From the NCBI GenBank assembly GCA_963995505.1, contig OZ023180.1, positions 9,557,301 to 9,621,300 on the forward strand: a stretch of DNA of 64,000 nucleotides, given 5' to 3'. Origin of the DNA: Hypericum androsaemum (lineage: Eukaryota > Streptophyta > Magnoliopsida > Malpighiales > Hypericaceae). The notes under the pieces were generated by a model. The model saw nothing but the letters and a program-made list of their open reading frames with translations. It did not search any database and was not told the origin of the DNA. Shown in pieces: positions 12,401-24,142 of the stretch. A program made the translations under genes and the position numbers. The first letter of the stretch is position 1; every line of letters starts with the position of its first letter.

Positions 12401-15400
12401 CCTTTTCTTTCATTTTCCTTGCCATTTCTTACATTTTTTGATTTTTTATTGCCTTTTCATTCCTTATCTTCCCTTTTATTGCCTCTTCTTTCCTTATCTT
12501 GCCTTTTATTGCCTTTTCTTTCCCTATCTTGCCTTATCTTTCCTTTTCTTGCCTTATCTTGCCTTTAGTTTCCTTTTCTTGCTATTTCCTTGCCTTTTCT
12601 TCCATTATCTTGCCTTTTCTTGCCTTATTTTGCCTTATCTTGCCTTATCTTCCCATATCTAGCCTTTTCCCTTCCTTTCTTTAACTTTTCCTCCCTTTTC
12701 TTGACTTATCTATCCTTTTCTTGCCTTATCTTCCCTTTTCTTTCCTTATCATGCCTTTTTCTAGCCTTTTCTTGCCTTATCTTGCCTTTTCTTTCCTTAT
12801 CTTGCCCTTTCTTTCCTTATCTTGCCTTTTTTGGTCTTGACGTGTCTTATCTTGCCTTATCTTGCCTTTTCTTTCTTTATCATACCTTTTCCTTACATTT
12901 CTTGCCTTTTCTTACATTATCTTGCCTTTTCTTTCCTTATCTTGCCTTTTCCTTGCCTTTTCTTGCCTTTTATTGCCTTATCATGCAGTTTCTTTCATTA
13001 TCTTGCCTTTTCCTTGCCTTTTCTTATCTTATCTTGCCTTTTATTGCCTTATCATGCCTTTTCTTTCCTTATTTTGCCTTTTCCTTGCCTTTTCTTATCT
13101 TATCTTATTTTCTCTTACCTTTTCTTGACTTATCTTGCCTTATCTTCCCTTATCTTTCCTTTTTCATGCCTTTTCTTTACTTATCTTGCCTTTTATTATC
13201 TTTTCTTGCTTTTTCTTTCCTTTTCTTGCCCTTTCTTTCCTTATCTTACCTTTTTGTTACCTTTTCTTGCCTTTTCTTGCCCCATCTTATCTTTGCTTGC
13301 CTTATCTTGCCTTATCTTATCTTTTCTTGCCTTTTCTTGCCTTTTCTTTCCTTATCTTCCCTTTCCTTGCCTTTTCTTGCCTTTTCTTGCCTTTTCTTTC
13401 CTTATCTTGCCTTTTCTTGTCTTATCTTGCCTTTTCTTATCTTTTTTTCCTTGTCTTGCCTTATCTTGTCTTTTCTTGCCTTTTCTTTCTTATCTTACCT
13501 TTTCCATGCATTTCTTGCATTTCTTGCATTTTCTTGCATTATCTTGCCTTTTTTTGCCTTTTCCTTTCCTTTTCTTTACTTATGATGCCTTTCGTTTCCT
13601 TATCTTGCAATTTCCTTCACTTTTCTTGCCTTATCTTATTTTTTATTGCCTTTTCTTGCCTTATCTTCCATTTTCTTGCCTTTTTCTTCCTTTTCTTGCC
13701 TTCTCTTGCCTGATCTTGCCTTTTATTATCTTTTCTTGCCTTTTCTTTCCATTTCCTGCCTTTTCCTTGCCTTATCTTGCCTTTTCATGTCTTATCTTGC
13801 CTTTTCTTTCCTTATCTTGCCTTTTCTTTCCTTATCTTGCCTTTTCTTCCCTTATCTTGCCTAATCTTTCCTATTCTTTCCTTATCTTGCCTTTTACTGT
13901 CTTTTCTTTCCTTATCTTACCTTTTGTTGCCTTTTTTTCCTTATCTTGCCTTTTACTATCTTTTCTTTCCTTATCTTACCTTTTGTTGCCTTTTTTTTCC
14001 TTATCTTACCTTTTACTGTCTTTTCTTGCCCTATCCTACCTTTTCTGGCCTTATTTTGCCTTTTCTTTCTAGATCGTGCCTTTTCCTTGCCATTCCTTGC
14101 CTTTTCTTTCTTTTTCCTTCCTTTCCTTGCCTTTTCCTACCTTATCTTGCTTTATCTTGCCTTATCTTGAATTTTCTTTCCTTATCCTGCATTTTCCTTG
14201 CCCTTTTCTAACCCTTTCTTGCCTTTTCCTTATTATCTTGCCTTTTCTTTTTTTATCTTGCCTTTTCCTTTCCTTTTTTTGGATTTTCCTGTATTTTGCT
14301 TGCCTTTTCTATCCTTACCTTATCTTCTCTTTTCTTATATTACCTTATATTATCTTATCTAGCCTTTTCTTTCCTTATCTTGCCTTTTCCTTGCCTTTTC
14401 TTGGCTTTTCCTGCATTTTCCTTGCCTTTTCTTACCTTTTCTTGCCTTACCTTATCTTTTCTTTCCTTATCTTGCTGCATTCTAACCTTTTCTTGCCTTA
14501 TCCAGCTTTATCTTGCCTTTTATTTTCGTATCTTGCCTTTTCCTCGCCATTTCTTGCCATTTCTGGCCTTTTCTTTTCTTATCTTGCCTTTTCTTGTATT
14601 TTCTTGCCTTTTATTACCTTTTCTTTCCTTTTATTGCCTTATCATGCATTTTCTTTCGTTATCTTGCATTTTCTTACCGTTTTTGGCCTAGTCTTTCCTT
14701 ATCTTGCCTTTAATTGCCTTATCTTGCATTTTCTTCCCTTATCTTACTTTTTCCTTGCATTTCTTGCCTTTTCTAATGTTATCTTACCTTTTCTTTCCTT
14801 ATCTTGCCTTTTCCTTGTCTTTTCTTGCCTTTTATTACCTAATCTTGCCTTTCTTTCCTTATCTTGCCTTTTCTTTGCCTTTTCTTGTCTTATCTTGCCT
14901 TTCCTTGACTTATCTTGCCTTTTTCTTGCCTTTTCTTGCCTTATCTTGCCTTATCTTGCCTTTTCTTGCTTTTTCTTTCCTTTTCTTGCTTTTCTTCCCT
15001 TATATTTCCTTTTCGTTGCCTTTTCTTTTCTTATCTTGCCTTATCTTATCTTTTCTTGCCTTATCTTGCCTTATCTTGCCTTTTCTTTCCTTATCTTGCC
15101 ATATCTTACCTTTTCCTTGCCTTTTCTTTCCTTTTCTAGCCTTTTCTCATCTTTTCATTTCTTTTCTTTCCTTATCTTGCCTTTTCTTGCCTATTCATAT
15201 CTTTTTTTTCCTTTTCTTGCCTTATATTGTCTTTTCTTGCCTTTTCTTTCCTTATCTTACCTTTTCCTTATGTTTCTTGCATTTTCTTCCATTATCTTGC
15301 CTTCTCTTTTCTTATCTTGCCTTTTCCTTGGCTTTTCTATCCTTATCATGCCTTTCCTTCCCTTATCTTGCCATTTATTTGCCTTTTCTTGCTATATCGT

Positions 15401-15884
15401 ATTTTTTATTGCCTTATCTTCCCATATCTTATCTTTTCTTGCCTTTTCTTGCCTGTTCTTGCCTTATCTTACCATATATTGCCTTTTCTTACCTTTTCTT
15501 TCCATATCTTACCTTTTCCTTGCCTTTTCTTGCCTTATCTTATCTGTTCTTGCCTTATCTTTTCTTTTCTTTCCTTATCTTGCCTTTTCATTGCCTTTTC
15601 TTGACTTTTCTTACCTAATCTTTCCTAATCTTGCCATTTATTTCCTTAACTTGCCTTCTATTGACTTTTCTTTCCTTATCTTTCCTTCTATAGCCTTTTC
15701 TTTCCTTATCTTGCCTTTTATTGTGTTTTCTTGCCTTTATTTCCCCTATCTTGCCTTTTCCTTGCCTTTTCTTGCCTTTTCTTACCTTTCTTGCTTTATT
15801 TTGCCTTATCTTTCATTTTCTTTCCTGATCTTGCCTTTTCCTTGCCTTTCCTTACCTTTTGTTTCCTTTTCCTTTTCTTGCCTT

Positions 15885-17145
15885 ATCTTGTTTTTTCTTT
15901 CCTTATCTTGCCTTTTATTGACTTTTCTTTCCTTATCTTGCCTTTTATTATCTTTTCTTGCCCCATTTTGCCTTTTCTTGCCTTTAGTTTCCTTATCTTG
16001 CCTTTACCTTGCCTTTTCTTGCCTTGTTTTGCCTTATCTAGCCATTTCCTTTCCTTTCCTTACCTTTTCTTTCCTTTTCCTTACTTTTCTTGCCTTTTTC
16101 TACCTTATCTGCTTTGTCTTGCCTTATCTTTCATTTTCTTTCCTTATCCTGCATTTTCCTTGCCTTTTTCTAACCTTGTCTTGCCTTTTCTCGATTATCT
16201 TGCCTTATGTTATCTTATCTTGCCTTTTCCTTGTCTTTTCATGGCTTTTCCTGCATTTTCCTGGCCTTTTCTTACCTTTTCTTGCCTTACCTTATCTTTT
16301 CTTTCCTTATCTTGCCTCTTCCTTGCCTTTTCTTGCCTTATCTTGCTTTTTCTTGCCTTTTCTTTCCTTAACTTGCTCCTTGCCATTTTTTTGCCTTTTC
16401 TTTCCTTTTATTGCCTTTTCTTTCCTTATCTTTCCTTTTATTGCCTTTTCTTTCCTTATCTTACCTTTTATTATATTTTCTTGCCTTTTCTTTCCTTATC
16501 TTACCTTTTATTATATTTTCTTACCTTTCATTGCTTTTTCTTTCCTTATCTTTCCTTTTGTTGCCTTATCTTTCCTTTTGTTGCCTTATCTTGCCTTTAG
16601 TTTCCCTATCTTCCATTTTCCTTGCCTTTTCTTCGCTTATATTGCCTTTTCTTGCATTATTTTGCCTTATCTTGCCTTATCTTTCCTTTTCTTTCATAAT
16701 CTTGCATTTTCATCCCTTATCTTGCCTTTTCTTCCCTTTTCTTTCTTTTTTATGCCTTATCTTGCTTATCTTTATTGCTATATCTTGCTTATCTTGCCTT
16801 TTATTGACTTTTCTTTCCTTATATTGATTATTCTTGTCTTATCTTTCCTTTGCTTACCTTCCCTTGCATTATCTTGAATTTTATTTCATTACCTTCCCTT
16901 TTGCTTGCCTTTCTTGCCTTTTCTTGCCTTATCTTGCCTTTTCTTGCCATTTCTTGCCATTTCTTGCCTTTTCCTTCCCTTTTCTTTCCTTAACTTGCCT
17001 TTTCTTTCCTTATCTTGCCTTTTCTTGCCTTATCTTGCCTTTTTTTGCCTTGTCTTGCCTTTTCTTTCCTTATCTTGACTTTTCTTGCATTTTCATATCA
17101 TTTTTTTCCATGTCTTGCCTTATTTTGTCTTTCCTTGCCTTATCT
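15885..17145 (+). repeat. satellite segment duplicated at 25995-27066
   Basis: This stretch shares the order of many private variants with 25995-27066, including GCCCCATTTTGCC at about 15959 versus 26071, and TTGAATTTT followed by TTTCATTACCTTCCC near 16874 versus 26800. The offset falls from 10,112 bp to 9,926 bp along the segment, so the second copy lacks about 186 bp in total. It is a dispersed, not adjacent, duplication within the array. Confidence 0.8.
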
Positions 17146-19969
17146 TGTGTTTTGTTTCCTTATCTAAACTTTTCCTTGTGTTTCTTGCCTTTTCTTACAT
17201 TTTCTTGCCTTTTCTTTTCTTATCTTGCCTTTTCTTTCCTTCTCTTGCCTTTTCTTGCCTTATCTTTCCTTTTCTTGTCGTATCTTACCTTTAGTTTCCT
17301 TATTTCCTTACCTTTTCTTCACTTATCTTGCCTTTTCTTGCCTTATTTTGCCTTATTTTGCCTTATCTTTCCATATCCTACCTTTTCTTGCCTTTTCTTG
17401 ACTTATCTTGCCTTATATTGCCTTATCTTGCCTTTTCTTTCCTTATCTTGTCTTTCCCTTGCCTTTTCTTACCTTTTTTGGCCTTGACTTGCCTTATCTT
17501 GCCTTTTCTTTCCTTATCTTACCTTTTCCTTGCGTTTCTTACCTTTTCTTATGTTATCTAGCATTTTCTTTCCTTATCTTACCTTTTCCTTATCTTTTCT
17601 TGCCTTTTATTGCCTTATCTGCCTTTGCTTTCCTTATCATGCCTTTTATTATCTTTTCTTGCCCTGTCTTGCTTTTTCTTAACTTTAGTTTCCTTAACTT
17701 GCCTTTTCTTGCCTTATTTTGCCTTATCTTGCCTTTTTTTCCTGATCTTGCATTTTCCTTGCCTTATCTTGCTTTATCTTGCCTTATCTTGCATTTTCCT
17801 TTATTATCCTACATTTTCCTTGCCTATTTCCAACTTTTCTTGCCTTTTCTTAATTATCTTGCCTTATCTTGTCTTATCTTGCCTTTCCTTTCCTTATCTT
17901 GCCTTTACTTGGCTTTTCCAACATTTTCCTTGCCTTACCTTGTCTTTTCTTTCCTTTTCTTGCCTTAACTACTCTTATCTCTCCTTTTATTTACTTATCT
18001 CGCCTTTTCCTTGCCTTTTCCTGGCTTTTCCTACATTTTCATTATCTTTTCTTACCTTTTCTTGCCTTACCATGTCTTTTCTTTCCTTATCTTGGCTCTT
18101 CATTGCCTTTTCTTTTCTTGTCTTGCCTTATCCTTCTTTATCTTACCTTTTCTTTCCTTATCTTGCATTTTCCTTGTCATTTCTTGTCTTTTCTTGACTT
18201 TTATTGCCTTTTCTTTCCTTATCTTCCCTTTTATTGCCTTTTCTTTCCATATCTTGCCTTTTATTGCCTTTTCTTTCCTTATCTGGCCTTTTATTGTCTT
18301 TTCTTGCCCTGTCTTTCCTTTTCTTGCCTTTTCTTATCTTATCTTACCTTTTCTTGCCTTATTTTTCCATATCTTGCCTTTTCTTTCCTGATCTTGCCTT
18401 TTCCTTACCTTTCCTTACCTTTTGTTTCCTTTTCCTTCCTTTTCTTGCCTTTTCCTACTTTATCTTTCCTTATGTTGCATTTTCTTTCCTTATCCTGCAT
18501 TTTCCTTGCCTTTTTCCAACCTTTTCTTGCCATTTCTTGATTATCTTGATTATCTTGCCTTTTATTGGCTTTTAATTGTCTTTTCTTTCCTTGTCTTGCC
18601 TTCTTGTCTTATCTTGACATTTATTTGCTTATCTCATATTTTTTTTTCCTTTTCTTGCCTATTCCTGCCTTTTCCTTGCCTTTTCTTACCTTTTCTTGCC
18701 TTACCTTATCTTTTCTTTCCTTATCTTGCCTCCTTATTGTCTTTTCTTGCCTTATCCTGCTTTATCTTGCTTTTTCCTTGCCATTACTTGCCATTTCTTG
18801 CCTTTTATTGCCTTTTATTTCCTTATCTTGTCTTTTATTCCCTTTTCTTTCCTTCTTTTGCCTTATCTTGCGTTTTCTTGCCTTATCTTTCCTTTTCTTG
18901 CCTTATCTTGACTTTAGTTTCCTTATTTCCTTTCCTTTTCTTCACTTATCTTGCCTTTTCTTGCCTTATCTTGTCCTATCTTTCCATATCTTGCCTTTTT
19001 ACTTCCTTTCCTTACCTTTTCTTATCTTATCTTGCCTTATCTTTCCATATCTTGCCTTTTCGCTTCCTTTCCTTACCTTTTCTTGCCTTTTCTTGACTTA
19101 TCATGTCTTATCTTGCCTTATCTTGCCTTTTCTTTCCTTATCTTGACTTTTCCTTGCGTTTTCATGCCTTTCTTACCTTTTTTGGCCTTGTCTTGCCTTA
19201 TCTTGCCTTTTCTTTACTTATCTTACCTTTTCCTTGCGTTTCATACCTTTTCTTATGTTATCTAGCCTTTCTTTTCTTATCTTGCCTTTTCCTTGCCTTT
19301 TATTGCCTTTTATTGCCTTATCATGCATTTTCTTTCCTTTTCTTGCCTTTTATTATCTTTTCTTGCCCTGTCTTGCCTTTAGTTTCCTTAACTTGCCTTT
19401 TCCTTGCCTTATTTTGCCTTATCTTGCCTTTTCTTTCCTGATCTTGCATTTTCCTTGCTTTTCCTTACCTTTTGTTTCCTTTTCCTTCCTTTTCTAGCCT
19501 TTTCTTAATTATCTTGCCTTATCTTGCCTTATCTTGTCTTACCTTGCCTTTCCTTTCCTTATCTTGCCTTTTCCTTGCCTTTAGTTAGCTTTCCCTATAT
19601 TTTCCTTGCCTTTTCTTGTCTTACCTTATCTTTTCTTTCCTTTTCTTGCCTTATCTACTCTTATCTTTCCTTTTATTTACTTATCTTGCCTTTTACTTGC
19701 CTATTCTTGGCTTTTCCTGCATTTTCCTTGCCTTTTCTTACCTTTTTGTGCCTTACCATGTCTTTTCTTTCCTTATCTTGCCTCTTCATTGCCTTTTCTT
19801 GCCTTTTCTTGCCTTATCCTACTTTACCATGCCTTTTCTTTCCTTATCTTGCATTTTCCTTGCCATTTCTTACCTTTTCTTGACTTTTATTGCCTTTTCT
19901 TTCCTTATCTTGCCTTTTATGACATTTTCTTTCCTTATCTTGCCTTATCTTACCTTTTCTTACGTTATC

Positions 19970-21905
19970 GTTCCTTTTCCTACCTTATCTGGCCTTTAGT
20001 TTCCTTATTTCCTTACCTTTTCTTCCTTTATCTTTCCGTAACTTGCCTTTTCCCTTCCTTTCCTTACCTTTTCTTGCCTTTTCTTGACTTATCTTGCCTT
20101 ATATTGCCTTATCTTTCCTTTTCTATCCTTATCTTGCCTTTTCTTACTTTTTTTGGCCTTGTCTTGCCTTATCATGCCTTTCCTTTCCTTATCTTGCCAT
20201 TTCCTTGCCTTTTCTTGCCTTATCTTGCCATTCCTTTCCTTATCTTGCCATTTCCTTGCCTTTTCTTGCCTTATCTTGTTTTTTATTACCTTTTCTTGCC
20301 TTATCTTCCTTTATCTTGCCTTTTTCTTGCCTTTGCTTGCCTTATCTTTCCTTCTCTTGCCTTATCTTGCCTTATGTTGCCTTTTCTCCCCTTTTCTTCC
20401 CTTTTCTTTCCTTATTTTACCTTTTATTGTATTTTCTTTCCTTATCTTGCCTTATCTTGCCTTTTCTTGCGTTATCTTTCCTTTTCTTGCCTTATCTTGC
20501 CTTTAGTTTCCTTATTTCCTTACCTTTTCTTCCTTTATCTTTCCATAACTTGCCTTTTCCGTTCCTTTCCTTACCTTTTCTTGACTTATCATACCTTATA
20601 TTGCCTTATCTTACCTTTTCTTTCCTTATCCTGCCTTTTCTTCTTCTTTTTGGCCTTGTCTTGCCTTATCATGCCTTTCCTTTCCTTATCTTACCATTTC
20701 CTTGCCTTTTCTTGCCTTATCTTGCCATTCCTTTCCTTATCTTGCCATTTCCTTGCCTTTTCTTGCCTTATCTTGTTTTTTATTACCTTTTCTTGCCTTA
20801 TCTTCCTTTATCTTGCCTTTTTCTTGCCTTTGCTTGCCTTATCTTTCCTTCTCTTGCCTTATCTTGCCTTATGTTGCCTTTTCTCCCCTTTTCTTCCCTT
20901 TTCTTTCCTTATTTTACCTTTTATTGTATTTTCTTTCCTTATCTTGCCTTATCTTGCCTTTTCTTGCGTTATCTTTCCTTTTCTTGCCTTATCTTGCCTT
21001 TAGTTTCCTTATTTCCTTACCTTTTCTTCCTTTATCTTTCCATAACTTGCCTTTTCCATTCCTTTCCTTACCTTTTCTTGACTTATCATACCTTATATTG
21101 CCTTATCTTACCTTTTCTTTCCTTATCCTGCCTTTTCTTCTTCTTTTTGGCCTTGTCTTGCCTTATCATGCCTTTCCTTTCCTTATCTTGCCATTTCCTT
21201 GCCTTTTCTTGCCTTATCTTGCCATTCCTTTCCTTATCTTGCCATTTCCTTGCCTTTTCTTGCCTTATCTTGTTTTTTATTACCTTTTCTTGCCTTATCT
21301 TCCTTTATCTTGCCTTTTTCTTGCCTTTGCTTGCCTTATCTTTCCTTCTCTTGCCTTATCTTGCCTTATGTTGCCTTTTCTCCCCTTTTCTTCCCTTTTC
21401 TTTCCTTATTTTACCTTTTATTGTATTTTCTTTCCTTATCTTGCCTTATCTTGCCTTTTCTTGCGTTATCTTTCCTTTTCTTGCCTTATCTTGCCTTTAG
21501 TTTCCTTATTTCCTTACCTTTTCTTCCTTTATCTTTCCATAACTTGCCTTTTCCGTTCCTTTCCTTACCTTTTCTTGACTTATCATACCTTATATTGCCT
21601 TATCTTACCTTTTCTTTCCTTATCCTGCCTTTTCTTCTTCTTTTTGGCCTTGTCTTGCCTTATCATGCCTTTCCTTTCCTTATCTTACCATTTCCTTGCC
21701 TTTTCTTGCCTTATCTTGCCATTCCTTTCCTTATCTTGCCATTTCCTTGCCTTTTCTTGCCTTATCTTATTTTTTATTGCCTTTTCTTGCCTTATCTTCC
21801 TTTATCTTGCCTTTTTCTTGCCTTTGCTTGCCTTATCTTGCCTTCTCTTGCCTTATCTTGCCTTATGTTGCCTTTTCTTCCCTTTTCTTCCCTTTTCTTT
21901 CCTTT
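19970..21905 (+). repeat. 497-bp higher-order tandem repeat, about 4 copies
   Basis: The landmark TTTTTGGCCTTGTCTTGCC has its GG at 20155, 20652, 21149 and 21646, exactly 497 bp apart each time. The intervening sequence is nearly identical, so the three plus-frame readings of each copy repeat almost perfectly. A partial unit lies upstream (CTTTAGTTTCC at 19995 and 20512, offset 517), and the fourth copy diverges after about 21905. Two single-base markers alternate: the unit at 20155 has TTGCCATTTCC and CCGTTCC, the next has TTACCATTTCC and CCATTCC, the third returns to the first state, and the fourth again has TTACC. This suggests amplification of a 994-bp dimer. It is the youngest-looking part of the array. 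Confidence 0.93.
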
Positions 21906-23377
21906 TCTTGCCTTTTCTTTCCATATCTTTCCTTTTCCTTGCCTTTTCTTGCCTTATCTTATCTTATTTTGCCTTATCTTGCCTTTTCTATTCTTATCTT
22001 GCCTTTTATTTGCCTTTTCTTGCCTAATCTTGCCTTTTATTGCCTTTTCTTTCCTTATCTTGCCTTTTATTGTCTTTTTTTGCCAGGTCTTGCCTTTTCT
22101 TTACTGATCTTACATTTTCCTTGCCATTCCTTACCTTTTCTTTACTTTTCCTTCCTTTTCTTACCTTTTGTTTTCATGACTTGCCTTATGTTGTCTTCTC
22201 TTACCTTTTCTATCCTTATCTTACCTTTTCCTTGTGTTTCTTGCATTTTCTTGCATTATCTTACCTTTTTTTTCTTATCTTGCCTTTTCCTCTTTTTTTC
22301 TTGCCTTATCATGCCTTTCCTTTCCTTATCTTGCCATTTCTTGCCTTGTTTTACGTTATCTTTCCGTTTCCTTGTCTTGCCTTACCTTTTCCTTTCTTGT
22401 CTTGCCTTTTATTGCCTTTTCTTTCCTTATCTTGCATTTTCTTGCCTTTTGTTGCCTTTTCTTTCATTATCTTGCCTTTTCTTTCCTTCTCTTGCATTAT
22501 TTTGCCTTTTCTTGCCTTATCTTTCCTTTTCTTTCCTTATCTTGCCTTTAGTTTCCTTATTTTCTTACCTTTTCTTCAGTTATCTTGACTTTTCCTTGCC
22601 TTTTCTTACCTTTTTTGGCCTTGTCTTGCCTTGTCATGCCTTTCCTTTCCCTATCTTTCCATTTCCTTGCCTTTCCTTTCCTTATCTTGCCATTTCCTTG
22701 CCTTTATTTGCCTTATCTTATTTTTTATTGCCTTTTCTTGCCATTTCTTGCCTTATCTTTCTTTATCTTTCCTTTTTCTTGCCTTATCTTGTCATTGCTT
22801 GCTTTATCTTGCCTTCTCTTGCCTTTTATTGTCTTTTCTTGCTTTTTTTTTGCCTTTTCTTTCCATATCTTTCCTTTTCCTTGCCTTTTCTTACCTTATC
22901 TTATCTTTTTTTGCTTATCTTGCCTTGCCTTTTCTTTCCTTATCTTGCCTTTTCTTTGCCTTTTCTTGACTTTTCTTTCCTTATCTTGCCTAATCTTGCC
23001 TTTTCTTTCTTTATCTTGCCTTTTATTGACTTTTCTTTCCTTATCTTGCCTTTTCTTTCCTTTTCTTGCCTTTTATTGCCTTTTCTTTTCTTATCTTGCC
23101 TTTTATTGTCTTTTCTTGCCATGTCTTGCCTTGTCTTGCCTTTTCTTTCCTGATCTTGTCTTTTCCTTGCTTTTCCTTACCTTTTCTTTACTTTTCCTTC
23201 CTGTTCTTACCTTATCTTGCCTCTTCTTATCTTTTTTTTCATGACTTGCCTTATCTTATCTTCACTTGCCTTTTCTTCCTTATCTTAACTTTTCCTTGTG
23301 TTTCTTGCATTTTCTTGTGTTATCTTGCCTTTTCTTTTCTTAACTTGCCTTTTCCTTGCCTTAACATGCATTTCCTT

Positions 23378-24142
23378 TGATACAAACCCCGTCAATGATG
23401 CACGAGACCCGTCCAAGAAGCGTTGAATTTCCAGATCGTTCTAGATCAGTTTGTGAAGGAGATCTCGACCCGATGCTCATAACCAAATAAGAACCTTGGT
23501 ATTACGACCGTGACCCGTTGTTTGAGTTGAAACAAAGAATCTTGATATGTCGATGACGCCACAAACGGTTATGAAGATCCGCTTGATAAGTCGATGGTGA
23601 ACTCGACAGAATCCCTCCGTTGTGTTCAAACAGTTCCGAAGAACCAAGAGAGCAAAGCCCACGTTTTTCAATCAATAATGGTCTCCTTTTCTCATTGCAT
23701 AAGCCTCTATAAATAGGCTCAATATTACAAAGAGATTCCAAATCAAACAACTCCTAAAAGGAAACAAATCTCTGCCTTTTAGGAAGGCTACAAACGTGAC
23801 AAACAAGCTAAATAAGCCAAGAGTTGTTGGAATATAACTTCCTAATCAAAACTAATGGCTGAAATAAACTTCCTAAATAGAATTCCCAAATCAGTGAGAA
23901 TCACTCTTGTGGATCTTGGCTGCTGAATGGACCTTCTAGAACTTGTATTAAGGTCATAAACTCAGCTGAATTTCGTGGCTCTTGGTCCATGGACTTTAAT
24001 AAATTTGCTTGGGCCCAACTCTCCGATGTAAGCTTGGAAATCAGCTCACAAAGTTGTGACTTGAAGTGCTTTATGCGTGCTCTCTCACACGGTCAGATTG
24101 GCACTTGAAATCATCATATGAGTGCTTCCCATATTCATATCA
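23378..24142 (-). mobile_element. solo LTR of a Ty3/gypsy element related to element A
   Basis: A 765-bp island of complex sequence inside the satellite. On the minus strand it begins TGATA at 24142 and ends TATCA at 23378, a 5-bp terminal inverted repeat. Both flanks carry TCCTT (23373-23377 and 24143-24147), the 5-bp target duplication expected for this superfamily; removing the island and one TCCTT gives an ordinary satellite phrase. It shares with the LTR at 40206-41026 the 14-mer ACTTATCAAGCGGA (here minus strand, 23578-23591) about 200 bp from the 3' end, a TATA-like CCTATTTATAGAGGC (about 23703-23717), and a diverged match to the pol-tail region near its 5' end (about 24074-24110). No internal region or second LTR follows, so LTR-LTR recombination is the likely origin. 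Short open frames inside it are not genes. Confidence 0.9.
23703..23717 (-). promoter_or_regulatory. TATA-like element of the solo LTR
   Basis: On the minus strand the sequence CCTATTTATAGAGGC corresponds in position (about 330 bp from the LTR 3' end) and flanks (GAGCCTAT before, AGAGGC after) to the TATATAAA box of the LTR of element A. It is the probable U3/R promoter of the former element; activity is unknown. Confidence 0.55.

Larger units (their letters stand above)
3436..23377 (+). repeat. 10-bp satellite, pyrimidine-rich block (first part)
   Basis: About 20 kb of degenerate 10-bp units (CTTGCCTTTT, CTTGCCTTAT, CTTTCCTTAT and others, with 11-bp CCTTGCCTTTT forms). The common 20-mer is CTTGCCTTTTCTTTCCTTAT. 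Variant words recur at kilobase spacing and mark higher-order organisation: TTTTTGGCCTTG (for example 17477, 19178, 20155), CTTTAGTTTCC (for example 5197, 7872, 9890, 16601, 20512) and TTATCTTTATTG (for example 9217, 16755). The pyrimidine strand contains no TAA, TAG or TGA in its consensus, so all three plus frames stay open for long distances. Read as protein they are Leu/Phe/Ser/Pro/Cys/Tyr-rich with a 10-residue period, because 30 bp equals three units. I find no host gene. Confidence 0.95.

Noticed and set aside
14076..16877. 933-codon open frame, and similar frames throughout the pyrimidine blocks
   Set aside because: Same cause: the repeat unit has no stop codon on this strand. Length alone is not evidence of coding here.
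23477..23750. Minus-strand open frames of 64 and 82 codons
   Set aside because: They lie inside the solo LTR, overlap its TATA and R regions, and resemble no protein family.
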